Source: CAWBJO01 sp963789175
GTDB taxonomy: Bacteria; Pseudomonadota; Alphaproteobacteria; Rhizobiales; Aestuariivirgaceae
Assembly (NCBI GenBank): GCA_963789175.1
Contig: CAWBJO010000006.1
Location: forward strand, 310,001-374,000
Length of the DNA stretch: 64,000 bases
Reading direction: 5' to 3'
A program made the position numbers and the translations under genes. The notes beneath the pieces are model-generated. The model worked only from the letters and a program-made list of their open reading frames with translations. It searched no databases and had not been told where the DNA came from. This document shows, piece by piece, positions 15,380 through 23,973 of the stretch. The first letter of the stretch is position 1; each line of letters starts with the position of its first letter.

Positions 15380-16201
15380 TCAGGCTTCCTTGGGTTGTGC
15401 CGGAGTCATAGCCGAGAGACGGCCCGCCGAGCGGCCGGAGAGAACGCCGCGGTCGAGGCGCTGCGAGATGAGCACGAGCGCGAAGCTCACGCCCATCACG
15501 ATGGTCGCCATGGCGTTGATCTCGGGCGTGATGCCGAAGCGTATCATGGCGTAGATCTTCATCGGCAAGGTCGTGGATCCCTGCCCCGCGCCGGCCGTGA
15601 AGTAGGCAATGATGAACTCATCGATGGACAGCGTAAACGCCAGGAGTGCCCCTGCCAACATGGCCGAGCCGATGAGCGGAAAGGTGACCCTCCGGAAAGT
15701 CGTCCAGGAACCGGCGCCGAGATCGGCCGACGCTTCGACGAGAGACCAGTCGAAATTCCGCAAGCGGGCGCGCACGACGGCGCACACGAAGGCGATATTG
15801 AAGACGACATGGGCAAGGATGATCGAGTGCAGCCCGAGGGTCATCTTGAGGATGGTGAAGAATGACAGGAGCGCGATGGCGAGGACCACGTCCGGGATGA
15901 TCATGGGAGCGAAGAGCAGCATGTCGGTCACGGGCGAGGCCCGCCGCTGCTCGACGCCGAGGGCGAGGAGCGTGCCGAGCGCCGTCGCGATCACCGTCGA
16001 CACCGCAGCGACGATGAGCGAATTGCCGGCGGCGCGGAGAATGTCCGGCCGCCGCGCCAGCTCCAGGTACCAATCGAAGGTCAAGCCCGTCCATACGGTC
16101 GGAAGACCGGCCCGGTTGAGGCTGAGGATCATGAGCATCGCGATCGGCGCATAGAGGAAGAACAGCATCAAGCCGAGATGCAGGCGGAGGGGCCTAGCCA
16201 T
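15380..16201 (-). CDS. ABC transporter permease, PotC-like (system 2)
   Basis: This 273-residue permease has six predicted membrane helices and the EAA motif VEASADLGAGSWTTFRRVTFP, and belongs to the PotC/PotI group. Its start overlaps the PotB2 stop by eight bases (16194-16201), so the pair is translationally coupled. System 2 contains a binding protein and two permeases but no ATPase gene; the next downstream gene is the glycosyltransferase. Confidence 0.92.
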   Translation of the reverse strand: MARPLRLHLGLMLFFLYAPIAMLMILSLNRAGLPTVWTGLTFDWYLELARRPDILRAAGNSLIVAAVSTVIATALGTLLALGVEQRRASPVTDMLLFAPMIIPDVVLAIALLSFFTILKMTLGLHSIILAHVVFNIAFVCAVVRARLRNFDWSLVEASADLGAGSWTTFRRVTFPLIGSAMLAGALLAFTLSIDEFIIAYFTAGAGQGSTTLPMKIYAMIRFGITPEINAMATIVMGVSFALVLISQRLDRGVLSGRSAGRLSAMTPAQPKEA

Positions 16202-17051
16202 GCCTGGTCCCCGCGGTCGAACGGCGAACGACGAGCGCCTGGCCGAAAAGCACGATCATCATGACGGCGATCAGGACGATGGACAGGGTGGCACCGAAGG
16301 GCCAGTCGCGCGCCGTGAGGAACTGGTCGTAGATCAGGTTCCCGACCATCTGCAACCTGCCGCCGCCGAGCAGGTCGGGCGTGATGAAGTTGCCGATCGA
16401 CAGCACGAAGACGAACACGCCGCCGGCGGCGACGCCCGGCAGCGTCAACGGCAGGATGATGCGCCGGAACGTCGTCCACGATCCCGCCCCGAGATCGCGC
16501 GAGGCCTCAGCATAGGACGGATCGAGACGTTGCAGAGAGGCGAAGATCGCGAGGATGACGAAGGGCGCGTAATTGTAGACGAGGCCGAGAACGACGGCGA
16601 ACTCGTTGTAGAGAATGTTCAACGGCTGGTCGATCAGGCCGAGCCTGGTCAGCACGGTGTTGATGACGCCTTCCCGATTGAGGATGACCATCCATGCATA
16701 AGTGCGGATCAGGTAGTTCGACCAGAACGGCAGGATGACCAGGATGAGGAGCGGCGCCTGCCAGCGGGGCGTCGCGCGGCTGATGGCATATGCGGCCGGA
16801 TAGGCGATGAGAATGGCGACCAGGGTCGCAGTCAGCGCGATGCGGCCGGAGTCGAGGAGAATGGTGGTGTAGAGCGGATCGCCGGCGCGACGGAAATTGT
16901 CGAGCGTGCGCACGCCGTAGTCGATGCCGCCGTAGACGCCGCGCTCGAAGAAGGCGAGGCCGAAGATGAGGAGACAAGGCACGACCATGAGCAGGACCAG
17001 CCAGGCGAGGCCGGGAAGCATCATCAGCAACGTGGCTCGTGGCTTGCTCAT
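16194..17051 (-). CDS. ABC transporter permease, PotB-like (system 2)
   Basis: This 285-residue permease starts with a membrane anchor (LLMMLPGLAWLVLLMVVPCLLI) and carries the EAA motif AEASRDLGAGSWTTFRRIILP. Together with PotC2 it should form the channel of a polyamine-type importer. It follows the binding-protein gene after a 56-base gap that holds a strong hairpin. Confidence 0.92.
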   Translation of the reverse strand: MSKPRATLLMMLPGLAWLVLLMVVPCLLIFGLAFFERGVYGGIDYGVRTLDNFRRAGDPLYTTILLDSGRIALTATLVAILIAYPAAYAISRATPRWQAPLLILVILPFWSNYLIRTYAWMVILNREGVINTVLTRLGLIDQPLNILYNEFAVVLGLVYNYAPFVILAIFASLQRLDPSYAEASRDLGAGSWTTFRRIILPLTLPGVAAGGVFVFVLSIGNFITPDLLGGGRLQMVGNLIYDQFLTARDWPFGATLSIVLIAVMMIVLFGQALVVRRSTAGTRHG

Positions 17052-17062
17052 GGCGACACGTC

Positions 17063-17086
17063 ACCGGGAGCGCGAACGCTCCCGGT
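17063..17086 (-). promoter_or_regulatory. Hairpin between binding-protein gene and permease gene (system 2)
   Basis: ACCGGGAGCG (17063-17072) and CGCTCCCGGT (17077-17086) form a perfect ten-pair stem. On the minus-strand transcript the four-base loop reads UUCG, a very stable tetraloop. No U-tract follows, so it probably protects the binding-protein mRNA or lowers read-through into the permeases. Confidence 0.7.
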
Positions 17087-17107
17087 AGCGGCGACGATCG
17101 GGTTTCG

Positions 17108-18160
17108 CTACTTCGATGCCAGGATCTCGGTGACGGCCTTGGAGAACGCCTTCTGCCCCTCGCCAAGATCGCGCAGCTGCTCAAACTTCAGGAGGTCGGC
17201 GGGCGGAATGGCGATATTCGGATATTGCTCCAGGAGCGCCTTGTCGACCGTCTCCATGCCCGCCTTGTTCGGGGTCTTGTACATGATGTTCTCGACGACC
17301 CACTTGCTGTTCTCCGGCTTCAGCACGTAGTCGATGAACTTGTGCGCGGCATCCTTGTTCTGCGACGATTCCATCACGACCATCGCATCGACGTAGAGGT
17401 CCGTGCCCTCCTTGGGCACGACGTATTTGATGGCCTTGTTCTCGGCAATGCCGTAGTTGCACCAGCCGTCCCAGGCATGAACGAGGCTCGCCTCGCCGGA
17501 CACGAGCTTCGAAAAAAACGTCGTATCGTCGTAGGCGAGCAAGCTCTTCTTAGTCTCGATGAGCTGTGTCTTCGCTGCATCGAGAGTTTCCTGGTCGGTC
17601 GAGTTGACCGACTTGCCCATCGCGAGGAAGGCGGCGCCCATCAACCACCGGTCGGTCGACAGCATGGTGACCTTGCCCTTCACGTCATCGGCGGGCTTCA
17701 GCAAATCGTTCCAGCTCGTAGGCTCTGTCTTGACGAGGTCGGAGCGGTAGCACAGGCCCGAGGTTCCCCAGGTGTAGGGAACGGAGAACGTGTTGCCGGG
17801 ATCGTGCTTGAGCTGCGTCGCTTCGGGATAGAGGTTGGCGAGGTTCGGAATCTTGGCCGCATCTATCTTGGCGAGATAGCCGAGGTTGTTGAGCGCTTCG
17901 GCGAAGGGCGAGGTCACGAAGACGACGTCGTATCCCTTGCCGCCGCTGGCGGTGAGCTTGCCGACGATCTCCTCGTTCGTCGTGTGCACGGAAAGCTCGG
18001 CCTCGATGCCGGTCTCCGCCTTGAATTTCTCGAGGAGGTCCTTCGGCATGTAGTTGTCCCAGTTCGAGATGACGAGCTTCTCGGCTGCCTGTGCCTCGCT
18101 CAACGCGAAAACCGAAAGGACGGCTGCGGCTGCGACGACGGACCGGCGCGTGAATGTCAT
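17108..18160 (-). CDS. Periplasmic substrate-binding protein, PotD/PotF-like (system 2)
   Basis: This 350-residue protein has a Sec signal peptide ending near AQAAE, then KLVISNWDNYMPKDLLEKFKAETGIE, the hallmark start of putrescine/spermidine-binding proteins. Other family blocks are DVVFVTSPF, YTWGTSGLCYRSD and HAWDGWCNYGIAENKAIKYV. GGGGAG ahead of the ATG at 18160 supports this start over an upstream in-frame codon. It leads an operon with PotB2 and PotC2 that may continue into the glycosyltransferase and dehydratase genes. Confidence 0.93.
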   Translation of the reverse strand: MTFTRRSVVAAAAVLSVFALSEAQAAEKLVISNWDNYMPKDLLEKFKAETGIEAELSVHTTNEEIVGKLTASGGKGYDVVFVTSPFAEALNNLGYLAKIDAAKIPNLANLYPEATQLKHDPGNTFSVPYTWGTSGLCYRSDLVKTEPTSWNDLLKPADDVKGKVTMLSTDRWLMGAAFLAMGKSVNSTDQETLDAAKTQLIETKKSLLAYDDTTFFSKLVSGEASLVHAWDGWCNYGIAENKAIKYVVPKEGTDLYVDAMVVMESSQNKDAAHKFIDYVLKPENSKWVVENIMYKTPNKAGMETVDKALLEQYPNIAIPPADLLKFEQLRDLGEGQKAFSKAVTEILASK

Positions 18161-18180
18161 GATATTCTCCCCAATACTGA

Positions 18181-18870
18181 CTAGCGTTTTTGCGGAATGC
18201 GGGATTCGTATTTGTTGAAAGCCCACACGATGAAGAAGTAAAGAACGACGTAGATCACGAGAACCAGCAGCAGCGGCTCATAGACCCGGAAGGTATCCTG
18301 CCTGATCTTGTTGGAAACTCCAAAGAGATCGAGAACGGTCACGGTCGCGGCAAGTGGCGTCGACTTCAGCTGCAGCGCCGTATCTCCGAGGAGCGTCGGA
18401 AGCGCCAGACGAAAGGCGCGCGGCAACCAGATCCGCCTCAAAATCCTCCAGGGAGACATGCCGAAGGCCTTTCCGGCCTCGAGCTCGCCCTTCGGCACGG
18501 CAAGGAAGGCACCGCGCATCACCTCGCCCTCGTATCCGGCAAAGCTGATCGTCAGCGCCAGGAGCGCATAGAAGTAGCCTTCGCGCAGCACCGGCCACAG
18601 GAAACTCTCGCGAATTCCGGGGATGAGCGGAAAAAGCGATCCGAAACCGAAATAGAGGAGCCACACCTGGACGAGAAGCGGCGTACCGCGGATGAACGTG
18701 CAGAACGCCCTGGCAAGCGGGCTGAGCCATCTCGATCCCGTCGCCTGCACGAGACCGAGCGGCACCGCGAAGATCATGCCGAAGATGACCGACAGCACCA
18801 GAAGGTTGATGGTGACCCACAGCCCGCTGGCCAGAAGCGGCAGGTACTTGGGCACCCAGGACCACTCCAT
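18181..18870 (-). CDS. Polar amino acid ABC transporter permease (HisM/OccM type)
   Basis: This 229-residue permease of the His/Glu/Gln/Arg/opine family has three to five membrane helices and the family loop LEAGKAFGMSPWRILRRIWLPRA; IRGTPLLVQVWLLYFG is the conserved N-terminal motif. It is the last gene of the four-gene amino acid transporter and ends 20 bases before the PotD2 start, so the two operons may be read through. Confidence 0.92.
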   Translation of the reverse strand: MEWSWVPKYLPLLASGLWVTINLLVLSVIFGMIFAVPLGLVQATGSRWLSPLARAFCTFIRGTPLLVQVWLLYFGFGSLFPLIPGIRESFLWPVLREGYFYALLALTISFAGYEGEVMRGAFLAVPKGELEAGKAFGMSPWRILRRIWLPRAFRLALPTLLGDTALQLKSTPLAATVTVLDLFGVSNKIRQDTFRVYEPLLLVLVIYVVLYFFIVWAFNKYESRIPQKR

Positions 18871-18879
18871 CCGGATCTC

Positions 18880-19599
18880 CTAGCTGTACCGCGCCATGCC
18901 GCGACGGAAATAGCGCTCCAGGCGGCTGAAGATCTGGTTCGATACGAGTGTGATGGCGAGATAGGCGACGGCAGCCGTCGAGAAGAACGCGAGATAGAGC
19001 TTGGTGTTGCCGGCCGCCTGCCGTGTGGCGAGCAGCAGCTCGGTGTATCCGACGACAGCGATAAGGGATGAATCCTTGGTCACGATGAGCCAGAGATTGG
19101 CCATGCCGGGGATTGCGAGCGGCATCATCGCGGGAATGACAACGCGGCGGAAACGCAGCATGGGCGGCATGCCGAAGGCCTTGGCCGCTTCGATCTGGCC
19201 GATCGGGATGGCCTGGATGGCGCCGCGCAATACCTCGGTCGAGTAGGCGCCCTGCATGAATCCGAGCACCGCGACGGCGGCGGCAAAGCCACTGACCCGA
19301 ACGGTCTCGAAGCCGTAGGCCGACAGCAGCACGTTGAGGGCGCCGGTGCCCGCGTAATACAGGAGCAGGATGAGGATCAGCTCGGGAGACGCCCGCACCA
19401 GCGTGGTATAGGCATCCAGCACTCTTCTCAGGAGCTTGTTGCCCGATAGCTTTCCCATCGCCCCCGCAAGGCCGATGACCAATCCGATGGCGTAGGCGAA
19501 GAAGGATATCTGAAGAGTCATGAACAGGCCGCGGAGGAGCTCATCCCCGTAGCCCTGGTCACCGTAGGCAAGAAGCTCGAGAAATCCCGGCTTTTCCAT
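18880..19599 (-). CDS. Polar amino acid ABC transporter permease (HisQ/OccQ type)
   Basis: This 239-residue permease has the loop IEAAKAFGMPPMLRFRRVVIPAM and the motif VRASPELILILLLYYAG of polar amino acid and opine importers. It pairs with the following permease gene. The long predicted N-terminal periplasmic stretch and the HisQ-like order fit OccQ/NocQ relatives that import arginine-derived opines, but the ligand is not proven. Confidence 0.92.
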   Translation of the reverse strand: MEKPGFLELLAYGDQGYGDELLRGLFMTLQISFFAYAIGLVIGLAGAMGKLSGNKLLRRVLDAYTTLVRASPELILILLLYYAGTGALNVLLSAYGFETVRVSGFAAAVAVLGFMQGAYSTEVLRGAIQAIPIGQIEAAKAFGMPPMLRFRRVVIPAMMPLAIPGMANLWLIVTKDSSLIAVVGYTELLLATRQAAGNTKLYLAFFSTAAVAYLAITLVSNQIFSRLERYFRRGMARYS

Positions 19600-19624
19600 C
19601 CCCGCTCCGCCAGCGATGTGGCGA

Positions 19625-19652
19625 CCGCGTCTCCCCGACCGGAGAGACGCGG
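19625..19652 (-). promoter_or_regulatory. Hairpin between binding-protein gene and permease gene (amino acid system)
   Basis: CCGCGTCTC (19625-19633) and GAGACGCGG (19644-19652) form a perfect nine-pair stem with a ten-base loop in the 73-base gap behind the binding-protein gene. There is no U-tract. Its position matches the hairpins of the three Pot-like systems. Confidence 0.65.
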
Positions 19653-19672
19653 CATTCGATCGTCAACGCCTG

Positions 19673-20461
19673 TCAGACGCCGGGAAGAACGATGACCGGC
19701 TTGAGGTCCGGATAGTTCTCTGTGATCTTCGCGATCTCACCCGAAGCGGAAAGGTCCTTGATTGCCTTGCTCAGCTTGTCGCGGAGCTCGGTATCTTCCT
19801 TTCGCACGCCGCCGCCGACGCCATGGCCCAGGATCTCGGGATCCTCGGGTACCCGACCTTTGAACTCGCAGCACTCCTTGCCCTGATCGGTCTTCAGGTA
19901 GGCATCGAGCGCCGTGCCGTCGGCCTGGACGTAGTCGAGACGTCCGGAAGCGAGGTCGTTGTTGGCCTCGTCCTGCGTCTGGTACGTCTTGATCTCGGAA
20001 TTCGCGCCGTAATACTTCTGCAGGTAGCGCTCGTGCACGGTCGAGACCTGGACGCCGATGGTCTTGCCCTTGAGATGCTCGGGCGTGATATCGGTGTCGC
20101 CGTTCTTCGTTCCGATGAGCACGGTCGGCGTGTCGTAGTACATCTCGGTGAAATCGATGGTCTTCTTCCGCTCGTCGGTGATCGACATGGAGCTCCAGAT
20201 GACGTCGATCTGCTTGGACGTGAGCGCCGGGATGATGCCGTCCCACGCCACCTCGACGAGCTCGCACTTCTCGTTGATGTGGGCGCAGACCGCGTTCATC
20301 AGGTCGATTTCCCAGCCGACCCACTTGCCCGACGTGTCCTTGGACGAATACGGCGGATAGGGCTCGGCCGCGACACCGAACTTGATATCCGCCTGGGCCA
20401 CGCCTGCACCGAGCAGGAATGCCGCGGCAGACATGGAAACGAGCTTCAAAAACCACTTCAT
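19673..20461 (-). CDS. Periplasmic polar amino acid/opine-binding protein
   Basis: This 262-residue binding protein of SBP family 3 has a Sec signal (FLKLVSMSAAAFLLGAGVAQA) followed by DIKFGVAAEPYPPYSSKD, then GWEIDLMNAVC, WSSMSITDERKKTIDFTEMYYDTP and the C-terminal KAIKDLSASGEIAKI. It should capture a basic or polar amino acid for the HisQM-like permeases. GGAGG seven bases ahead supports ATG 20461 over TTG 20467. Confidence 0.93.
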   Translation of the reverse strand: MKWFLKLVSMSAAAFLLGAGVAQADIKFGVAAEPYPPYSSKDTSGKWVGWEIDLMNAVCAHINEKCELVEVAWDGIIPALTSKQIDVIWSSMSITDERKKTIDFTEMYYDTPTVLIGTKNGDTDITPEHLKGKTIGVQVSTVHERYLQKYYGANSEIKTYQTQDEANNDLASGRLDYVQADGTALDAYLKTDQGKECCEFKGRVPEDPEILGHGVGGGVRKEDTELRDKLSKAIKDLSASGEIAKITENYPDLKPVIVLPGV

Positions 20462-20532
20462 GTTCAATCCTCCGTTGACATCTGTACTTACGCTCTTGCC
20501 TCACCCAATGTCGGTGAAGGGACGCGGCCGGT

Positions 20533-21345
20533 TCAATGTTTTGTTTTGGTGAACTGCCGGCACCTTTCGCTCTTGGGATGGTTGAAAACCTGCAGGGGCG
20601 GACCTTCTTCCTCGATGACGCCCTGATGAAGGAAGATGACGTGGCTCGACACGTCGCGCGCGAAGCTCATTTCGTGGGTGACGAGGATCATGGTGCGACC
20701 CTCCTCCGCCAGATCGCGGATGACCCGCAGGACCTCGCCGACAAGCTCCGGATCGAGCGCCGATGTCGGCTCGTCGAACAGCATGACCTTCGGCTCCATG
20801 CACAGGGCGCGGGCGATCGAGGCGCGCTGCTGCTGGCCGCCGGAAAGAAATGCCGGGTACTTGTCGCGCTTGTCGTAGAGACCAACCTTGTGGAGCAGCG
20901 CCTCGGCCCGCTCGATCGCCTCCGCCTTCGGGAGCTTCAGGACGTGCAGCGGCGCTTCGACGACGTTCTCGATGACGGTCATGTGCTGCCAGAGATTGAA
21001 ACTCTGGAACACCATGCCGAGCTCTGTGCGGATGCGCTCGATCTGGCGCGGATCGGCCGGCACCGAATTGCCGTCGCCGTCCTTCCGGAGCCTGACCTCC
21101 TCGCCGGCGACGACGATCCGCCCCTGGGACGGCATCTCGAGGAAATTGATGCAGCGCAGAAAGGTGCTCTTGCCGGATCCGGACGCGCCGATCATCGATA
21201 CGACGTCGCCCTCGCGCGCGGTCATGGACACGCCCTTGAGGACTTCGAGCGGTCCGAACTTCTTGTGAAGGTCGTGAACCGAAACAGCCTCGGGACGCTC
21301 AACGATATCAGCCTTGCTGATCGCTGCGCCGCTCGCACCCTCCAT
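20533..21345 (-). CDS. Polar amino acid ABC transporter ATPase (HisP/GlnQ type)
   Basis: This 270-residue ATPase has Walker A IGASGSGKST, the Q-loop MVFQSFNLWQHMTV, the signature LSGGQQQRASIARAL and Walker B VMLFDEPTSALDPELVGEVL. The insertion VRLRKDGDGN is typical of HisP-like proteins. ATG 21345 is chosen because GGAGGGG precedes it; longer frames reach 21423. It is the first gene of the minus-strand amino acid operon and is divergent from the Pot-like system 3. Confidence 0.93.
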   Translation of the reverse strand: MEGASGAAISKADIVERPEAVSVHDLHKKFGPLEVLKGVSMTAREGDVVSMIGASGSGKSTFLRCINFLEMPSQGRIVVAGEEVRLRKDGDGNSVPADPRQIERIRTELGMVFQSFNLWQHMTVIENVVEAPLHVLKLPKAEAIERAEALLHKVGLYDKRDKYPAFLSGGQQQRASIARALCMEPKVMLFDEPTSALDPELVGEVLRVIRDLAEEGRTMILVTHEMSFARDVSSHVIFLHQGVIEEEGPPLQVFNHPKSERCRQFTKTKH

Positions 21346-21672
21346 TCGCCCCTCCGACAAGCGCGTTTGGTCGCCCTTTTTTGGTTGGCTCACTTTATCA
21401 CGGGAAACCCCCCGTGCAACCACAACGGGGGCCGGTTGGCCGGTCGTGCCAAGGATTTAAGGCATGGTTTCAATCTCGGGCCTTGCGGTTGCGGCGGACA
21501 TCCTTAACCCGCTGCCGGGTGGAAAGGTGTTGAGGCCATCCTTCCCTTCAGGAAGTGAAAAGGCTAGTTTCGGGCGCGTGGTGAGGACCATCATAAGACC
21601 GGTGCAGCAGGCAACGTTCAAGCCGGCCGCTGACTGCACTATCGTTCGTTGGCCGGATCTGGAGGAAAAATC
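21346..21672. other. Divergent intergenic region between two transporter operons
   Basis: This 327-base stretch separates the minus-strand amino acid transporter from the plus-strand Pot-like system 3 and should contain both promoters. I see no convincing -35/-10 pair, no riboswitch and no RNA gene. A 70-residue frame at 21464-21676 lacks a ribosome binding site and family features, and I treat it as non-coding. The only clear signal is GGAGG at 21660-21665, which serves the binding-protein start at 21673. Confidence 0.5.
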
Positions 21673-22833
21673 ATGAATCATGCTCACCGTCTTCTCGTGT
21701 CGGCGATTGCGATCGGTTCGATCGCGACGATTGCCGGCGCGCAGGAGATGAAGAAGGAAATGGGCGCCGGGGAAGGCCAGGTCAACATCGTCGCCTGGCC
21801 CGGCTACATCGAAAGGGGAGAAACGGACAAGAACTACGACTGGGTCACCGACTTCGAGAAGTCGACCGGCTGCAAGGTCAACATCAAGACGGCCGGAACC
21901 TCGGACGAAATGGTCGCCCTGATGAACGAAGGCGGCTTCGATCTCGTCACCGCGTCGGGCGATGCATCTCTCCGGCTCATCTCCGGCAAGCGCGTGCAGC
22001 CGATCAACGTCGACCTCATTCCGTCCTGGAAGAACGTCGACGAGCGGCTGCAGAATGCGCCGTGGCACACGGTCGAGGGCGCGCACTACGGCGTTCCCTA
22101 CCAATGGGGTGCGAACGTGCTCGCCTACAACACCAACGTCTTCAAGGAAGCGCCGAAGAGCTGGGCGATCGTGTTCGAGGAACAGAACCTGCCGGACGGC
22201 AAGCCCAACAAGGGCAGAGTCCAGGCGTTCGACGGCCCGATCTACATCGCCGACGCGGCGCTCTACCTCATGAACAAGAAGCCGGAGCTCGGCATCAAGG
22301 ATCCCTACGAGCTCAACGAAGACCAGTACAAGGCGGCGCTGGAGCTGCTCAGGGCCCAGCGCAAGATCGTGGCGCGCTACTGGCACGATGCGTTCATCCA
22401 GATCGACGACTTCAAGAACGAAGGCGTCGTCGCTTCGTCGTCGTGGCCGTTCCAGATCAACCTCCTGAAGGCGGACAAGCGGCCGATCGAATCGACCGTG
22501 CCCGACGAAGGAGCCACGGGATGGGCCGACACGACCATGATGCATAGCGAGGCGGCCAATCCGAACTGCGCCTACATGTGGCTCGAGCACTCGATCAACC
22601 CGAAACTGCAGGGCGACCTCGCGGCCTGGTTCGGATCGGTGCCCGCGGTCCTCGCGGCGTGCAAAGGCAATGCGCTGCTCGGCGACCAGGGGTGCGACAC
22701 GAACGGCGTCGGCAACTTCGAGAAGGTTCACTTCTGGCGGACTCCCGTCGCGAAGTGCGCCTCCCAGTCGGCCGGTTGCGTGCCCTACTACCGCTGGGTC
22801 TCGGACTACATCGCCGTTCTCGGCGGACGCTAG
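21673..22833 (+). CDS. Periplasmic substrate-binding protein, PotD-like (system 3)
   Basis: This 386-residue binding protein has a short Sec signal (LLVSAIAIGSIATIAGAQ) and a mature domain beginning QVNIVAWPGYIERG. Family blocks include GGFDLVTASGDASLRL, GVPYQWGANVLAYN and SSSWPFQINLL. Several Cys pairs near the C-terminus (NPNC, CKGN, QGCDTN, AKCASQSAGC) are unusual and could form disulfides in the periplasm. The ATG at 21673 follows GGAGG. It opens the operon binding protein - ATPase - permease - permease; the substrate is unknown but belongs to the polyamine-like class. Confidence 0.9.
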   Translation: MNHAHRLLVSAIAIGSIATIAGAQEMKKEMGAGEGQVNIVAWPGYIERGETDKNYDWVTDFEKSTGCKVNIKTAGTSDEMVALMNEGGFDLVTASGDASLRLISGKRVQPINVDLIPSWKNVDERLQNAPWHTVEGAHYGVPYQWGANVLAYNTNVFKEAPKSWAIVFEEQNLPDGKPNKGRVQAFDGPIYIADAALYLMNKKPELGIKDPYELNEDQYKAALELLRAQRKIVARYWHDAFIQIDDFKNEGVVASSSWPFQINLLKADKRPIESTVPDEGATGWADTTMMHSEAANPNCAYMWLEHSINPKLQGDLAAWFGSVPAVLAACKGNALLGDQGCDTNGVGNFEKVHFWRTPVAKCASQSAGCVPYYRWVSDYIAVLGGR

Positions 22834-22843
22834 CCCAAACGAA

Positions 22844-22874
22844 GCTCCCCGCGCCGGCATCGCGCGCGGGGAGC
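22844..22874 (+). promoter_or_regulatory. Hairpin between binding-protein gene and ATPase gene (system 3)
   Basis: GCTCCCCGCGC (22844-22854) and GCGCGGGGAGC (22864-22874) form a perfect eleven-pair GC stem eleven bases after the binding-protein stop. No U-tract follows and the ATPase gene starts 73 bases later, so it is likely a stabiliser or partial terminator that sets a high ratio of binding protein to membrane parts. Confidence 0.7.
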
Positions 22875-22947
22875 AACCCGTTCGGCCCACACGAACGGAC
22901 ATTCAGGACGTCGACTTTCGGCGCGGGGCCGCCGACGCGCATTCGCA

Positions 22948-23973
22948 ATGGCCATGACTGCAGCCGTCAGCTTCCAGAACGCTTCGCGACACTTCGGCAT
23001 CGTGCGTGCCGTCGACGACATCTCGCTCGACATCGCCGAAGGCGAGTTCTTCGCCATGCTCGGCCCATCGGGATCGGGCAAAACGACCTGCCTCCGCCTC
23101 ATTGCCGGATTCGAGCAGCCGACCAGCGGCCACATCCGTATCTTCGGCGAGGCATCGGAAGGCGTTCCTCCCTATCGGCGCAACGTCAACACCGTGTTCC
23201 AGGACTACGCGCTCTTTCCGCACATGACGGTGGTCGAGAACGTCGGCTACGGGCTCATGGTGAAAGGCGTACCCAAACCGCAACGGCTCAAGCGCTCGGA
23301 AGACGCCCTGGAGCTCGTCGAGCTCGCCGGCTTCGGCGGCCGGCGGCCGTCGCAGCTGTCGGGCGGCCAACGACAGCGGGTCGCACTGGCGCGGGCACTC
23401 ATCAACGAGCCCAAGGTCCTGCTGCTAGACGAGCCGCTGGGGGCGCTCGACCTGAAGCTTCGCGAGCAGATGCAAGTCGAGCTCAAGACGCTGCAGCGCA
23501 ATCTCGGCATCACCTTCGTCTTCGTCACGCACGACCAGGGCGAGGCGTTGTCGATGGCCGACCGCGTCGCCATCTTCAACAACGGCAAGCTCGTGCAGGT
23601 CGGTGCGCCGGAAGACATCTACGAACGACCCCGGACCCGCTTCGTGGCCGACTTCGTCGGCTCATCCAACATCATTCCGCCTGCCCTCGCGGCCCGGTCG
23701 GGACAGCCCCACAGCTGGGCAAGCCTGAGGCCCGAGAAGATCGCGATCGGACGCGGCGGAGACGGCGCGGAAGCGTCGTCGCGGCGCGGAGTGGCGGCTA
23801 AAGTCGTCGCCGCGCACTACCAGGGCGCCGTCACGCGCGTCACCACGGTGACGGCAGAGGGAACCGAGCTGACCGCACTCGCCCCCTCCTCCATCGGCCG
23901 CTTCGCTCCCGATGAACCGGTCAACCTCGCGTGGACGGCGGATGCGCTTCACCCGCTCGAGGACGACGGATGA
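22948..23973 (+). CDS. ABC transporter ATPase, PotA-like (system 3)
   Basis: This 341-residue ATPase has Walker A GPSGSGKTT, the Q-loop TVFQDYALFPHMTV, the signature LSGGQRQRVALARAL, Walker B VLLLDEPLGALD and FVTHDQGEAL, followed by a TOBE domain from about residue 240. It is the energy-coupling subunit of system 3. Its stop overlaps the start of the next permease gene (ATGA at 23970-23973). Confidence 0.94.
   Translation: MAMTAAVSFQNASRHFGIVRAVDDISLDIAEGEFFAMLGPSGSGKTTCLRLIAGFEQPTSGHIRIFGEASEGVPPYRRNVNTVFQDYALFPHMTVVENVGYGLMVKGVPKPQRLKRSEDALELVELAGFGGRRPSQLSGGQRQRVALARALINEPKVLLLDEPLGALDLKLREQMQVELKTLQRNLGITFVFVTHDQGEALSMADRVAIFNNGKLVQVGAPEDIYERPRTRFVADFVGSSNIIPPALAARSGQPHSWASLRPEKIAIGRGGDGAEASSRRGVAAKVVAAHYQGAVTRVTTVTAEGTELTALAPSSIGRFAPDEPVNLAWTADALHPLEDDG

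Noticed and set aside
21464..21676. 70-codon frame ahead of transporter system 3
   Set aside because: It has no ribosome binding site, runs into the binding-protein start and has no hydrophobic or domain pattern.
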